Source: Biscogniauxia marginata (Eukaryota; Ascomycota; Sordariomycetes; Xylariales; Xylariaceae). Taken from it: 64,000 nt of DNA. The position numbers and the translations under genes were made by a program. The stretch covers positions 1 to 64,000 of the forward strand of contig MU404063.1 in assembly GCA_022695795.1 (NCBI GenBank), given 5' to 3'. The first letter of the stretch is position 1, and every line of letters begins with the position of its first letter. This document shows, piece by piece, positions 11,281-23,524 of the stretch. Under the pieces are notes generated by a model. That model did no database searches, was not told where the DNA came from, and was given only the letters and a program-made list of their open reading frames with translations.

Positions 11281-12539
11281 TGTTCATGTGGAAGGTCAAT
11301 TTCTAGTGCTAAGTGCGCTCCCGAGGGGTTGCGACCAAGGTACGTCAGCAAAATGTAATGACACAATGTAATGACACCAGAGACGAGTCGCAAAATTGCA
11401 CAAAACGGAATTCCCAAGAAGCAGAGGACCCTGCTGCCTAGAACGATTGCCAAATATGTGCAGAGGTCCAAACGATGACGTTCAGAGGTAGGGGCGAAAT
11501 AAGTGCGACCCGGACGCGCCTTATTGTCAGGTTAAACTATCGCGTCGAGTGCATATCAATTAGCCTAATCCTTATAAATGCACATTTGCTGGATAAACGT
11601 ATGTGCGGAGTACTTAAGACCCCGCATATTTCATTCTCTCTTTTTATGGGTCTCCCGTCGGCTTGTACTCGTACTCCGTAAATCGAGTTCGAATCTTAGA
11701 TACCTCTACAAACTACTTTCTTATCCGTTGGCAAACACACAGAAAACCTTCAAATATGCCGATGACAAGAGGTAGTAAGTAGTCTTGTAAATGCGAAAAT
11801 AGAGACGTTGTTTACAAAAATAACCACCAAGTAGCACAGGTGGCAGGCCGGATTCCTACCCGGACGAGCCGTTCCCCTTACTTACCGGCCGATGCTCAAC
11901 AATTGCCGAGGCACGCGTTTAGAGCAGCGATCACAACTAGCCTTCAAGACGGCGGACCCATCGGCTTCTACCTACTATATAGACTTATACCTCGTATACT
12001 ATGTAGCCATTGTTACACCTATCTGTGATCCCTCTATTAATTTTTATCAAAAGTTCGCGAAGATTGCCTCTTTTTCTCTCTTTTTTTATAACTCCTATTA
12101 ACAATAACACCTCTTGTCTAATCCTTGAAGGAGCCGTGTTCCACTATGATGAAAATGGGAACAGACACTTTTCTAGAACCGCGGCTAAATTAGACTCCAT
12201 TCATCTATACCATTAGACTAATAAATAGTATACCTAGTGTATATCACTTATGAACTGAGCCACTCTATTCCCCGGATCCCCGAACTAAGCCTACCCCTCG
12301 ACCCGCCAGCCTAGTCAAGTACCTGCCCGCCCTTCACAGCCATCGAGTATCTAGCACTGAGAAGCGAAATATCATATCACATATCTACCCATTTCTATTA
12401 TTAAAGAAAGATCACTGTCCAGTTATCGCCCTAGTTTGGAGAGACCGCACTGGTTACGCCGGCCCAATCTTTGAACAACACTCGGGCAGGATATTTAACA
12501 GGGGAGAAGAGTAGGGTACCCAAGCAGCAACCAACCAAC
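11281..12539. other. Shared upstream region (divergent)
   Basis: About 1.26 kb separates two divergent starts. It is AT-richer than the flanking genes and contains scattered TATA-like words but no coding frame I can support. Close to the hydrolase start, the leader is A/C-rich (AACCAACCAACATG), as expected before a fungal start codon. Confidence 0.5.
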
Positions 12540-13883
12540 ATGACAACGGCCGCGTCCCCCTTCCCCTTCCACGTGCGGAAGCACACCATCCCGGCGCAGC
12601 ACGTGCGCGAGTTCGCGCGCGCGACGGCCCGCTCGCAGGAGGACGTGCTGCGCATCCACGTGAAGCAGTACGTGCCGGTCGACAACCCGACGCCGGCGCC
12701 GGGCGACGTGACGCTGATCGGGGCGCACGCGAACGGGTTCCCGAAGGAGCTGTACGAGGCGCTGTGGGCGGACCTGCACCGGCGCGCGCCCGCGGCCGGG
12801 TTCCGGATCCGCGGCATCTGGATCGCCGACGTGGCGAACCAGGGGTACAGCGGGGAGCTGAACGAGGCCGCGCTCGGCGACGACCCGTGCTGGCTCGACC
12901 ACGCCCGCGACCTGCTGCACCTGACCAACGTGTTCCGCGCCGAGATGCCGCGGCCCCTCGTCGGCATCGGCCACTCCTTCGGCGGCTGCGTGCTCGCCCA
13001 GCTGGCCCTGCTGCACCCGCGCCTGCTTACCACGCTCGTCCTGCTCGATCCCGTCATCGTCCGCTTCACCCTGAGCCCCGGCGGCACCGGCAAGGCGCCC
13101 GCGCAGTCCTCCACCTATCGCCGCGAGACCTGGCCCTCGCGCCGCGACGCCGCCGAGTCCTTCCGGCGCTCGCCGTTCTACCGCTCCTGGGACCCGCGCG
13201 TGCTCGACGCCTGGATCGAGCACGCCATCCGCGACACGCCCACGCTGCTGTTCCCGGACACCAAAACCGGCGGCAACGGCAAGGAGGTCGTCGGCGCGAC
13301 GCTGCGCACGACGAAGCACCAGGAGGTCTTTACGTTCTTCCGGCCGTTGTGGCCGCACGTGCGCCCGGACGGCTCGGTCTCGCGGGAGGGGGCGCCGGAC
13401 TTCCCCCCGGACCTGCGGGATCAGATCGTCGGGCCGCAGCCCCCCTTCCCCTTCTACCGGGGCGAGGGCCCGGCGGTGCTGCGGCGCCTGCCCGAGCTGC
13501 AGCCCTCGGTGATGTGGGTCTTTGGCGGCACGAGCGACGTCAGCACGCCCGAGTCGCGGCGCAGCATCCTCGAGCGCTGCGGCACGGGCGGTGGTGGCAG
13601 CGGCGGCGCCCCCGAGGGCCGCGTCGACCAGGTCGTGTTCGAGGGGCTAGGCCACCTGTTCCCCATGGAGGTCCCCGATCGCTGCGCCGACGTCACGGCC
13701 ACGTGGATAGGCCGGGAGATGGCGCGGTGGCGCGAGAAGGAGCGAGAGTACGAAGAGTGGGCCAGGCGGCCCATGAGGGAGAAGACAACGCTGAGCAGGG
13801 AGTACATCGAGAAGGTGGGGCCGCCGCCGACGCGGGCAAAGAAGGGACCGGTAGAGGGGGCTGACACGGAGTCCAAGTTGTAA
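12540..13883 (+). CDS. Alpha/beta hydrolase with peroxisomal targeting signal (Lpx1-like)
   Basis: A serine hydrolase of 447 aa. The oxyanion/HG-region motif GAHANGFPKELYE lies near residue 65, the nucleophile elbow GHSFGG near 145, LLDPVI after the next strand, and the likely catalytic His in GLGHLFP near 370. The last three residues are SKL, a canonical PTS1, which places the enzyme in the peroxisome. This agrees with the yeast peroxisomal lipase Lpx1 family, to which the HANGFPKELYE and MPRPLVGIGHS regions are similar. Homologues are often labelled toxin-biosynthesis hydrolases in databases; nothing here supports that. The gene is intronless and very GC-rich, which creates long spurious frames on both strands. 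The start at 12540 was chosen because it is the first ATG; the frame upstream of it has none. Confidence 0.85.
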   Translation: MTTAASPFPFHVRKHTIPAQHVREFARATARSQEDVLRIHVKQYVPVDNPTPAPGDVTLIGAHANGFPKELYEALWADLHRRAPAAGFRIRGIWIADVANQGYSGELNEAALGDDPCWLDHARDLLHLTNVFRAEMPRPLVGIGHSFGGCVLAQLALLHPRLLTTLVLLDPVIVRFTLSPGGTGKAPAQSSTYRRETWPSRRDAAESFRRSPFYRSWDPRVLDAWIEHAIRDTPTLLFPDTKTGGNGKEVVGATLRTTKHQEVFTFFRPLWPHVRPDGSVSREGAPDFPPDLRDQIVGPQPPFPFYRGEGPAVLRRLPELQPSVMWVFGGTSDVSTPESRRSILERCGTGGGGSGGAPEGRVDQVVFEGLGHLFPMEVPDRCADVTATWIGREMARWREKEREYEEWARRPMREKTTLSREYIEKVGPPPTRAKKGPVEGADTESKL

Positions 13884-15460
13884 GTGAGGTGAGAAGGAAC
13901 CTTAGAAGGGAAAGTGTTGGCATGTACTGTGGCTTTGTATCGTGGCTGGTACCTAGTGTGTGAAAGGGGGTACCTATGCATGTAAGGGAAGAACGGTCTT
14001 TGTACCGTATTTGGGTACATATTGGAATCCTCGTCTACTTGGGACATCCATGAGAGATAACAAGAACTAATACGAGTTGTTGCCCCCTCCCCCCCGAAAT
14101 GCCTTTAGAAAGAAAAAAGCAGGGGATGTATAAAGGCAAAGAAAGCAGTTATATATATACTAGGTCGGCGAGAAATACCGAAGGCAGCAAGCAGAGGTGT
14201 GTAAGTGTGGAATTCTAGCATATCAAACGAGCCGTAGAAGTGTATAGGAATGAATATGAATCTACCCCCTTTTCATCAAGTCTATCTTTCTTCGTCCGCG
14301 CAGAGAGATACAACAGTTATAGAGCAAATAACAATAAAGATACCTAATATACCAACTTCAATGTGATAGGGACTTCCTTTCCCCTATATGATATTGCGCA
14401 GCAAAAACGTAGCACCCTTTCCTCACCCCTTCCGTCCCGTCAGAAACGGGCTTAGGCCGGGAAGTGCTTATGAAAAGAAATAGTTCCCAGCTAGCAGAAA
14501 AGAAGCCTTTGAATTAAGAGGGAAAAGAGATTACGAGAGGGAGATAGAGGTATCTATCTATTCATTGTTGTAAACCGGCAGTCCATGGGTGCTTCGCTAG
14601 CAGCCACACGGGAGCCGTGATGTCCCCTGAACACTTATATCTCAAGGCAACAAATTGGCTAACATACCTAGTGTTTGGTGGTTTTAAGTTCCTCAAGGCA
14701 ATCTGTGTCTACTATTCTAGGTTATTAATGCGGTCGTCTCTCCAAATGACCTTGATTTGACACCCACATTGATGGGGATTCGACCTCAGCTTCGTTTAAC
14801 CATAGTCACTCGCCTAAATACACGCCATCTGGTACCCAGATCAATTTATAAAGAGCGTATTACAATAAAGAGCCTACCTAGTAATGAGAGGATATATAGG
14901 CCTACGGATATTAAATCAAAGGGCAGCTGAAATATGATTGAATGCAAAGTGATCGAGGAGATATGGACACGGGCGGCTCAATAAAGAGAGTAAAACAGCA
15001 TACTTGAAACAAATTGGCCAATCTATCTACCTGATCTGAAGCCATCCGTTTTGCAAGAGGAACAAAAGCAAGTGCCAAGCATCTAGGCTGTCCAGTCTGC
15101 ACGCCCTATCCGCCCTGGGTTAACAGTTTCTCATTCCTACGCCGAAAACAACCCCCCATGCAGTAGACGTGATCCTCTCACAAACTTTTTTCTGCTGCTT
15201 CCTCTTGTATTCCATCCTAACCATATCTTCATAGTTGTCCAGAGTCATGGCAGGCATCAGAGGGGCAAATTACAACGAGGTATGCCGAAATGAAAAAGCA
15301 AAGCGCTCCAAAAAATAAATAGATACGACACTGCCATGACCAGCAAATGACTAGACTCCTTGTCCATCATTCGTCAATGCGACCTGCGTATCTTTATGTT
15401 TATGTGCAATATGAAACCTATTCGTGCTCGTGTACTGTCCGATCCGCCTTCCACCAAGGT
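13884..15460. other. 1.6-kb intergenic region, convergent
   Basis: The hydrolase and UFD4 converge here. The stretch is AT-rich with many short TA-repeats (such as near 14150-14165) and short open frames only. I see no RNA gene or repeat that I can support. Confidence 0.45.
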
Positions 15461-18400
15461 TTAGGACAAGTGGAAGGCGCCTTGGCCCTCCTTGATAGCA
15501 GTGAATAATTGACGCTTCATGCTATCAATGCTGGTATAGTCGGGAAGTTTTAGGTAGTTGACACACGTCATGACGCTGGGGAGGTAGTCGTCAGACGAGT
15601 AAGGGGGTTCGCTGGGCTTGCAAACCACAGTGAACATCGGGGTTAAGCTCTTGAAGCCTAGTGTACCATATTAGCTTATGTATTGTCGAGATATAATTGT
15701 ATAACATACCTCCAATCGGGAGCTTGGGACTGCCCGTCGTGAATTGCAAGAAATCACGACGTTGTGCTGGCGTCAATTCACTCATGGTCTGAAGCAGATT
15801 CCTGACGCTTCTGCTGTCCATGTTGAACCCGTGGTCTGCTTTTATTGAATCCATCAAAGCTAACAAGACGATTAGCGATTGTCATATAAATTAATATGAA
15901 GGTGAACTTACTCTCGAGGGACCAGTCCTCGTCAACGCGGCCGAAGAGTGTCACAAGCTCATCCGGCGTGAACGCACTTAAAGCCGAGTAGGGGAATACT
16001 TGGGAGAACCCGGTGCGGAAGGCTTCCACCTGACGCTTGACACCAGAACCTAGTGTCATGTCGATAACCTTCTCGAGGTACGACTCAACATTGTAGATGG
16101 TGACTTGTATGTGAGATCCGCCGGGAATAAGCTCGATGTCAGGATATCCTGGCAAGGTAAAGTCTAGAGCAAGATCCTCGAGTGTCGTGTCCTCAACGAT
16201 GATCTGCTCCGTATCCGCAACCTTTTGTGCAGGCGTTCGTTTGGGGTCTTCATCGATCGCTTTCTTTGCTAGAGCAAATTTCTTAATGTGCTTGAGGGAA
16301 TTCGCGAGGCCGGGGTCCACTATCTTCACCGCACCAAGGGATGGTTTCACGCCCGACGAGCCCTCTCCGATGCGGAAGAAGATAGGGTTGAAGTTTATGT
16401 CAATGATACGAGAATCGATCATCGACCTGGCTACAAATTTGCCAAGCATTTTAAACAATTGGCAGATGATGCCGGCAGTCAAGTCATCCTCATGAAGAGG
16501 TCTTGGGAAAAGACCGTGAGGTCCAGAAACGAATTCTTCTGTATCGTTAGAATCCATCTCGCGCCAAAGCTTGAGCTTCTTTTTGGAGAACTCCTTGGAG
16601 ACCGTAGAGTAGAATTCAAGAGTAGGACCAAGGCCTGTTCCGACTTCTTCGAAATATTCGACCTCCAGGATGCTCTGAGAGCTACCATAAAGTTCCATCA
16701 CCTTCAGAGCAGACTCTAGGATCTTGGCACGTGAGATGCGCACTTTCTGACGCTGAAGGCGCCCAAGGAAGGGACGCTCATCACGACGGTCCCGGCGGGT
16801 TTCCTCCTGTTGCGCATTTTGCCATCGACTCATAGAACGGGCATAGCCGAATGATGTCGATTGGAGGAATAAGTGACGTGTCTCGAAGGGGAACAAGAAC
16901 GGATACAGCCGAGCCAAATCCTCACTCCAACCAGGCAAGCAATTGCTTGCCACGATGAGGGGTTCTTCAAGCTGACGGTTGAGCTTCGCTGTCAACTTGG
17001 TGTTGACGAACTGCGATAGAGGCTCTACATTCAGTCTGAGGGCAGTCTTATTCTCTACCATTATATCATCGATGTTCGCATTGAGATCATGCAGGATGTT
17101 AAGCAATCGAAGGATAGAGGCCGTCGTAGGGTTATTGGTGAGAGATGCTGGCACGCCATTCACATCCGAGGAACCATCGAAAACTGACGCGAACCCTATA
17201 GGCTCGGCTGGAGGCGGGCCTGCAACACGGCGGAACTTGATAGAATGCACTGCCGACCAGACACTACGGTTCAAGTGATCATCAATAGGAGACGAAGAGT
17301 TATGGACTGCCCGATAGATGGTCGTCTCGTTGGGTATGACTCGATCACTAAGACTAAATTCGATGTGCCAATCTTGGGGTACAGATTGTATGGCAGCAGC
17401 GTATGAGAGAGGCCGCGAAGACGCGGCAGGTGTCGGTGTCGGGGTGCTCTGATGTAACGGCGAGGGCTGAGGAGCGGTACGACTTGGAATATTGGCAAGT
17501 CCTCCACTCTGGGCAGGGGTCGGCACCCTTGTTCCGTCTTCCTTCCTAGCTGTTATCTTTCCACCGGCAGCAACCTCAAGGTTCACCGCAGATGGATCTG
17601 GTCCAGGTGCATCCTCCATGTCCTCATCCAACTCGCCAACTATAGCATCAAGAGCACTGCTGTCTGCGATGTCGGCATCATCGTCCTCGTCACTTATATG
17701 TTTCTCGTCGGCACATTCCAAGGTATTTTGTAGACTTTCGTCTTCCTCTGGTGGAGGCGGCGGAGGTGGAGGTGCCGGGGTCTCAGTAGGAGGTACTGGG
17801 TGTCGACGAGTTGATCTACGAAGAATAGCCTTGTCCCGTCCAGTACCTAGTGCTTGGTTCGGAGTCGAAGGGGTTTCGGGTTGACCTGGCTGCTTAGACT
17901 TAGATCTCCGTGGCGGACGAGAGCCGGAAGCTTGAGGAGGCGCGGGCGGAGGAGCAGGAGTAGACGAGAATCCCGAACCCAGCCGGTCGGCCAAGCGTTC
18001 TGGCGGCGGCAGTCCTGCTGATCCAGTCATTGCGGCGAGCGCTCGAGATAATCCATCACGTGGTCTAGGCGCGCGTGGACGCTCATGGAGGCTAATGCGT
18101 GGTCTGAGATAGTCATCCAAGGCTTTGAAAGTAGCAATAGCGTGAATTGACACCATTATATTGCGATAAGAACGGGGAATGTCAGAGTCATCATCCGCAA
18201 CTAGCTTCAGGCGAATCTGTTTAGCCAACATCGACGCCGCGCTGCTACGGTTGCCATCAAATGTATTGTGGTGGACAGTGATGACTTCGAAGTGTTCCGA
18301 ACGGCTGAGAAGATCCTGGAGCTTATGGATCATAACGCTAAATGGTGTCGTGGGAGAATCGGCAGATGTTGTCTTCGGCTTCGAGAAGATGGACTTGCCC

Positions 18401-21365
18401 ATGAACACCTCGAGAAACGCGGCTCTTGCAGAATTTGCCAGGGTTTCATCAGGGTTGCTGAAGACCTCCTCTAACACACGAACAAGACCAGAGGCAAGAA
18501 GCTCAGCGCTCGTAACACTTTCTAGAACATCGGCGTCGAAGTACGAGGCTAACCTCTCGAATAGAGCGATACCGTTCTTTGGAGACAGATCCTGAGCCGT
18601 CCGCTGGAGATAGAACGCCTCGATATCGGAGGCGAGTGCTTGGAGATTGTGGAGGATCTTGAGAGCTTTCTTCTTCATAGTCTTACTATGCTTTTCAGTC
18701 TCGTGGGTTTCCAAAAACTTCTTTGCGGCCTCGGAAATTCTGGACCTCATTGAAGGGATATCAGCGACAAAGAGACGCGGTGGTCCATCCAGAGACATCG
18801 TGGACCCATCGGAGCTAACCGGCGACCCAGACATGTTATCGTCATGATGGTCGTTCTCCTGGTCATCCTCGTCGTCGTTGTCCTCATTTTCATCGTCATC
18901 GTCATCTTCGTTGTCCTCGTCCTCCTCGCCATCGTCATCATCTTCGGAGTCATTGTGTATTGAAACCCTATCGCCATCGCCACCATCTGCCGATGCCATG
19001 CTATGATCAGTCGATGCCATCTCAGCTGGTCTGGTATCCGGCTCTTGGTACTCGGCAGCTAACTTGGCAATCTCTGTTATAACTCCCTCACGATAGATTT
19101 GGTAGCGATAGATGTCATCCAAACGGCTCAAAAGAAGCTCCGTTGTTTGGATGGCAGACATGACGAGGGACGGATGATCTTTCTGGGATAGTATAGATGC
19201 CAGGAATGAGGCATACGGGACGGCTTTGAGGGCATCGACTAGGATGTCCTTGTCCAAGTTCGAAAGCATCTTGAGCTGGGCTGTAAGCACCTTTTGGCGG
19301 ACGCTCAGGTTCACCGTGCTAGAGAATGCGTCGGTCAGAGTTGGAAACAGGATCAACGCAAACCTCCGTACTTGATCTTTGCAGTCTTCAAGAAGTTCGA
19401 TTCTCTTCTCTGATGAAGATTTCTTTCGCGATCCAAGAGAGGATGGGGTGATGGGCTCAGCAAGATCAACATCGCCAGGGGCGTGGGGTGTCGAAGGGTC
19501 AGTCCACTTAAGACCAGGAAGCAACTCGCAGACGACGTTAAGAGTCTCGATGATTTGTTCCCGCGGTCGGTGGATCAGAGCCTGCATTATGACCACACTA
19601 TCAAGCTTCGACGCGACATCCTCGGTCTCACTAGGAGGAGAGACGCCAGTCAGAATCTGATACAGAGTCTCGACAACATTCAGCTTAAATAGCTCGGCTG
19701 AGAGGCGAGGACTGGCTCGAGCGGTGATGGCCAAGACACGGAGGAATTGTGTGTGGATATTGGTGCTGATAAGATTGGTGGTGCCAGGGACCAAAAGTCG
19801 CAGAATGGCCCTGAGCAGATCAACGCTGACCAGCTGCTCCAGTTTAGACGGCTGATACTTAAAGCTCTCGATAATGCGAGTGACGCAAAGCGACGCCTGC
19901 TCTACGACACGCTGGTCACTGCTTCCCAAGACGTTCAGAAGAATCGGCATGACTTCCCTAATCACATCAAACGAGTCTTCTGGAATATTGCGACAGCAGT
20001 TGGCGGCCGTAGTAACAGCAGTCCGCTGGGTACTTGTGGCGAAGAAGTCTAGGTAAGATAGACAAGCGGTTAAACCGCCTTCCCGGACGATGCTAGTAGG
20101 ATATTCCACAGATATCTTCTCCAAGGTGCTTAAAGCCTGCTCGGCGAGGTCAATAAACTCTATCGCCAGGAGCTTCTGGCATAGGACAGGAACAGCTCCG
20201 CCATAGACTACATTCGCTGCACTGGCCGGGAGAGCCTCCATAAGATTCGCCAGACACCGGCAAGCGAGAAGCATGATCTCGGGGCTATCCTCGCCGGTGA
20301 AGTCATTAGGCTGCATTAGAGACACCAATTCCTTCACGAAAGCATCAGGAGAGAAATGACCGGACAGATTGTCCTCGTTAGACACCAAAAGTATCTCTGA
20401 TAGCTCCTGTAGGGCAATGAGCTGTACGGACGGATCACCTTTCTGCCGAAGGTTGTTCAGGATCTCTCGCAATCTTGAAGAAATCCCAGACATCATGCCA
20501 GTCAAAGCCCTAAGCGTACTAGAGAGGCCAGAACCCGGCGGGCCGCCAAAGCCGCCGAAAGGGTCGTCGTCGTCGTAGTGACGGTGAGGCTCATCGTCGT
20601 CATCGTCATTCTCATCGCTATCATCATCCGGATCATGCGCAGGGTGTGGAGGAGGAGGAGGAGGCGGTGGCGGATCGGCATCCCTTGCTTGTTCCTCGGT
20701 CCCAGTCATAGTAATATCTTGGTCAGCAGGAGTCGCATTGTTACCTGAGGTCCGCTTTGATCGTCGAGTCGAACTCGAAGTACTTGCTGTAGCGTCTGGA
20801 TAGGGTTTACATGTGTCAGTCAAAATTTTCACTTCTATGGAAAACCTCATACCTTGGGTCGCCGGACCACCTTTCTTGTTGCGACTCGACTTACGGCTCG
20901 ACGAAGCTGAAGTCGAGGCTGAAGCGTCCTGCATAGCAGAAGACGGGTGGGTATCAGAACTAACACAAACACAAGATCAGATTAGCATTGAGCAAGTAGA
21001 GGCGAGTTTTCTTGTAGTAAAACCTACCCAGTTGGACTAGACATAGCAGCTGTCGCTTTCCCTTTCCGTTTACGTGCTGGGGGCGCTGGGGTATTCTCTG
21101 CAGGTGGCGGCTCTGGAATCTTTTGCCGCTTAGATCGTCGGGTGGAGGAGGACGACGACTCGCCTGCCGGAGGCTGTGGTGGATTAGACTCTCGAGTAGC
21201 CGCCTTTCTTTTACGCGAAGGCGGGGGCTTCGAGGCCTGGGTGGGATCAGGAGTAGTGGGCGTAGCAGAGAGGTCAGCAGGAGCTGGACCAGGCGGAGGA
21301 CCGTCAGGTGAAGTTGCCTGGCTCGCGGCGTGGCGCGCAGATGATCGTGTAAGTCTGGAAGACAT
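15461..21365 (-). CDS. UFD4: HECT-type E3 ubiquitin ligase UFD4/TRIP12 family
   Basis: This ligase works in the ubiquitin-fusion-degradation and Arg/N-degron pathways. Exons 21028-21365, 20853-20959, 15912-20795, 15710-15859 and 15461-15657 give 1891 aa. The N-terminus is basic and disordered, followed by polyproline and a long acidic run. Residues about 250-650 hold armadillo-like repeats ([22 protein letters not shown] and onwards), typical of Ufd4/TRIP12. A second acidic block (near residue 760) and a Pro-rich linker precede the HECT domain. The HECT domain includes [33 protein letters not shown] and the catalytic Cys at about residue 1858 in [15 protein letters not shown]. It ends EGQGAFHLS. 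The 57-nt second intron is in frame and easily mistaken for coding. The penultimate intron also reads through in frame for a while, so an unspliced model would lose the catalytic tail. Confidence 0.96.
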
Positions 21366-23524
21366 GAGTACGTGTTCAATCCTACATACAGACTGCGGTA
21401 GGCGGAGATGCAGGGATGGTCTCGAAGGGGAAAAATGTGTGGTGGAGTGCGAAAAGATCAAGAGGCGAGTCAAGAAGCTCGCCGAGCCGGTTGCGAGGGA
21501 GAGCTCTCTTTACAAGGTCTAAGGTCAGGATTCGGGTACAGGTAGATGCAGATGCCTCAAGGGACCGCGCAGCTGTGCACCTTGGGAGAAATTGGCACAA
21601 AGACAGGAGGTGAACGGAGACAGGTTTGATGTGACTAAGGGTGACAAAGAATGGTGACTTGGTCGGAGGTAGCTTTTTGCAACTACAAATGTTCAACCGG
21701 GCCTAAAGCAGGACCAGTGCCCCTCCCCTCGAACTTCAGATGAATAAGAGGCACTGATTGGGTGTACTTCTGGGGACAAGACAGAGAGAGATACCCTCAA
21801 AAAACCCAAAATCAGGAAAATGAATGATGGACGGATGAAAAGAAAGATGTAGTGGAAAAGAGGTTCCAGCAGGGTTCGCTCTGCGAGGGCAACGAGTCTT
21901 GTGGTTTTTATCAGATGGCGAAGGCAAAGTGAAAGTGTTGCTGGGCGGTTGCGTGCTGTTCAGTGGTTTTTGGGGGATGTACCAAGGTAGACAAGCCACT
22001 ATGTATCATACCTGGGAGATAACGGGGACGACGAGGAAGGTGCGCCGACGACGGATCGCAGATTCGAATTCGGATGATTCGAGTTTATCACTGGCGGCAG
22101 TCGCGCCGGGGGATCGTTTTCGACAACCGATCGAGAGCGCGAGTTCGCAGCAGCTGAATTTCGGTCTGCCATGGATTACGCCATGGAGGCAGGCCGCGAC
22201 AGATCAACGGCTTCGGAACAGCTTGTCGGATCCCTCTTCTCTTCTCTTCACTTCTTTTCGTTTATTGTTCTGATTCTCCTCTTCCGATGGCCGGATGGAA
22301 AATAACTCGAACACTCGATAAAACAGAAAATGGTCGTGATGACGTCGTGGGTCGATTGAGGATTTGTCGATGTCTCGTCAGGTTGCGGTCGTGGTGGTTG
22401 ATTATTCTCGATGCGGGTAGCGGGAATAGAAAAGAAACTGGGGAGGCAGCTGTTGTCGCCGAAGCTTTGCACCTCAAAAAAGTTGGAGGTTCGACTAGTG
22501 TCGGTCGGGTGGGAGTAAGTCGGAGGAAGTTTAACTGCATCGGCGGGCTTGCTGAGGGTGGTGGTGCTGTGGTGGGTTTTCCTTTTTTTGACGCACCACT
22601 CGGCGTGCCTATCAAGCGTCTATCAGTTGCCGGCGTCCCTGTCTTGGTGGATTCAATTATGTGGATATGCGCCTACATGAGATAATGGGAGGGGGAGGGG
22701 GGTATTATTATAAGTACCTACCTATACATCCGCCAAGACTTTGGGCACTTGCATACTTGCTAACTAGGTGTGTACCTAGGTACCTACTCATGCTAAACCT
22801 ACCTACATACCTCTATGTGAGATGCCGTACAAGGGTGCTGCTAATAAAGAACAACAACCTTTTAATCGAATCATCAGCCGAACTTGCTGAGTCCGCCCAA
22901 CTATATTTACGTGGTTATCGTCATTAAACCCTGCGGCTCTCTCTCTACCTCTCACTCTCTCGTGGCATCTCCTTTAATCGGACGAGTTATATCATCTCAC
23001 CTTTCGCTTAGCTATGGAGCACGCACGTCCTAAGCCTGACTACGGGGTACTTACACGCAGCAACTTGCCAGCCATGTATGCTCTGAGCTGTGCAGGAGGC
23101 TAGCCTAGTACGAGATGCAGCTGTATGCCCACGCCTGTACGATACGGGCTGATTTGCCACGATATTGGTGCCTGACGTAGTATCTCTACTAGCGAGGCGA
23201 TTCAAATCTGTTCGTGATGCAGCGACCCAACCTCAATATATGGTACAATGAAGTCAGTACCAAATACCAGGAATATTATAATCTCCCTATCCGGTTCTCA
23301 TACAGGGGAAATACTCCACCCTCGTGATCCAATCTTGCTTCGACTTCCGTATTGCGTGCCTACTTACAAACCCCAATAATAATTTGAACAAGTACTTATG
23401 CGATATGGAAATGCCGTTGCGAATTACACACAAATTTCGCAGCAAATGTTTTATATTGTGCGGTGCTGTAAACCCCATTAGACAGGTCAAGGCCCTGGTT
23501 CGTTCTCCCATCCGGTGGGTATGT
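21366..23524. other. 2.2-kb region upstream of UFD4
   Basis: This lies between the UFD4 start and the end of the BCKDH E1-alpha gene, both on the minus strand, so it holds the UFD4 promoter and the neighbour's 3' UTR. Overlapping open frames of 90-150 codons near 21.1-22.7 kb on both strands have no recognisable similarity. The part from 22.7 to 22.8 kb is dense in TACCTA/TAGGTA words. No gene is called. Confidence 0.45.

Noticed and set aside
11680..11700. Another tRNA B-box-like word (GAGTTCGAATC)
   Set aside because: No matching A box or cloverleaf upstream; the T-stem has mismatches.
12431..13864. Long overlapping frames on both strands of the hydrolase gene (up to 366 codons)
   Set aside because: They arise from the very high GC content, encode Arg/Ala/Pro-rich noise, and lack family motifs. 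The plus-strand hydrolase frame has the GHSFGG elbow and SKL end.
12540..13883. Horizontal transfer of the hydrolase gene
   Set aside because: High GC3 alone is not enough; COQ5 and VPS25, clearly native genes, show similar bias.
15778..15911. UFD4 ending at 15778 with an extra basic tail
   Set aside because: This reads through an intron. Splicing at 15912 and onwards restores the HECT C-lobe with its catalytic Cys.
21970..22690. Possible genes upstream of UFD4 on either strand
   Set aside because: The frames overlap each other, lack recognisable domains or splice logic, and look like leader or antisense noise.
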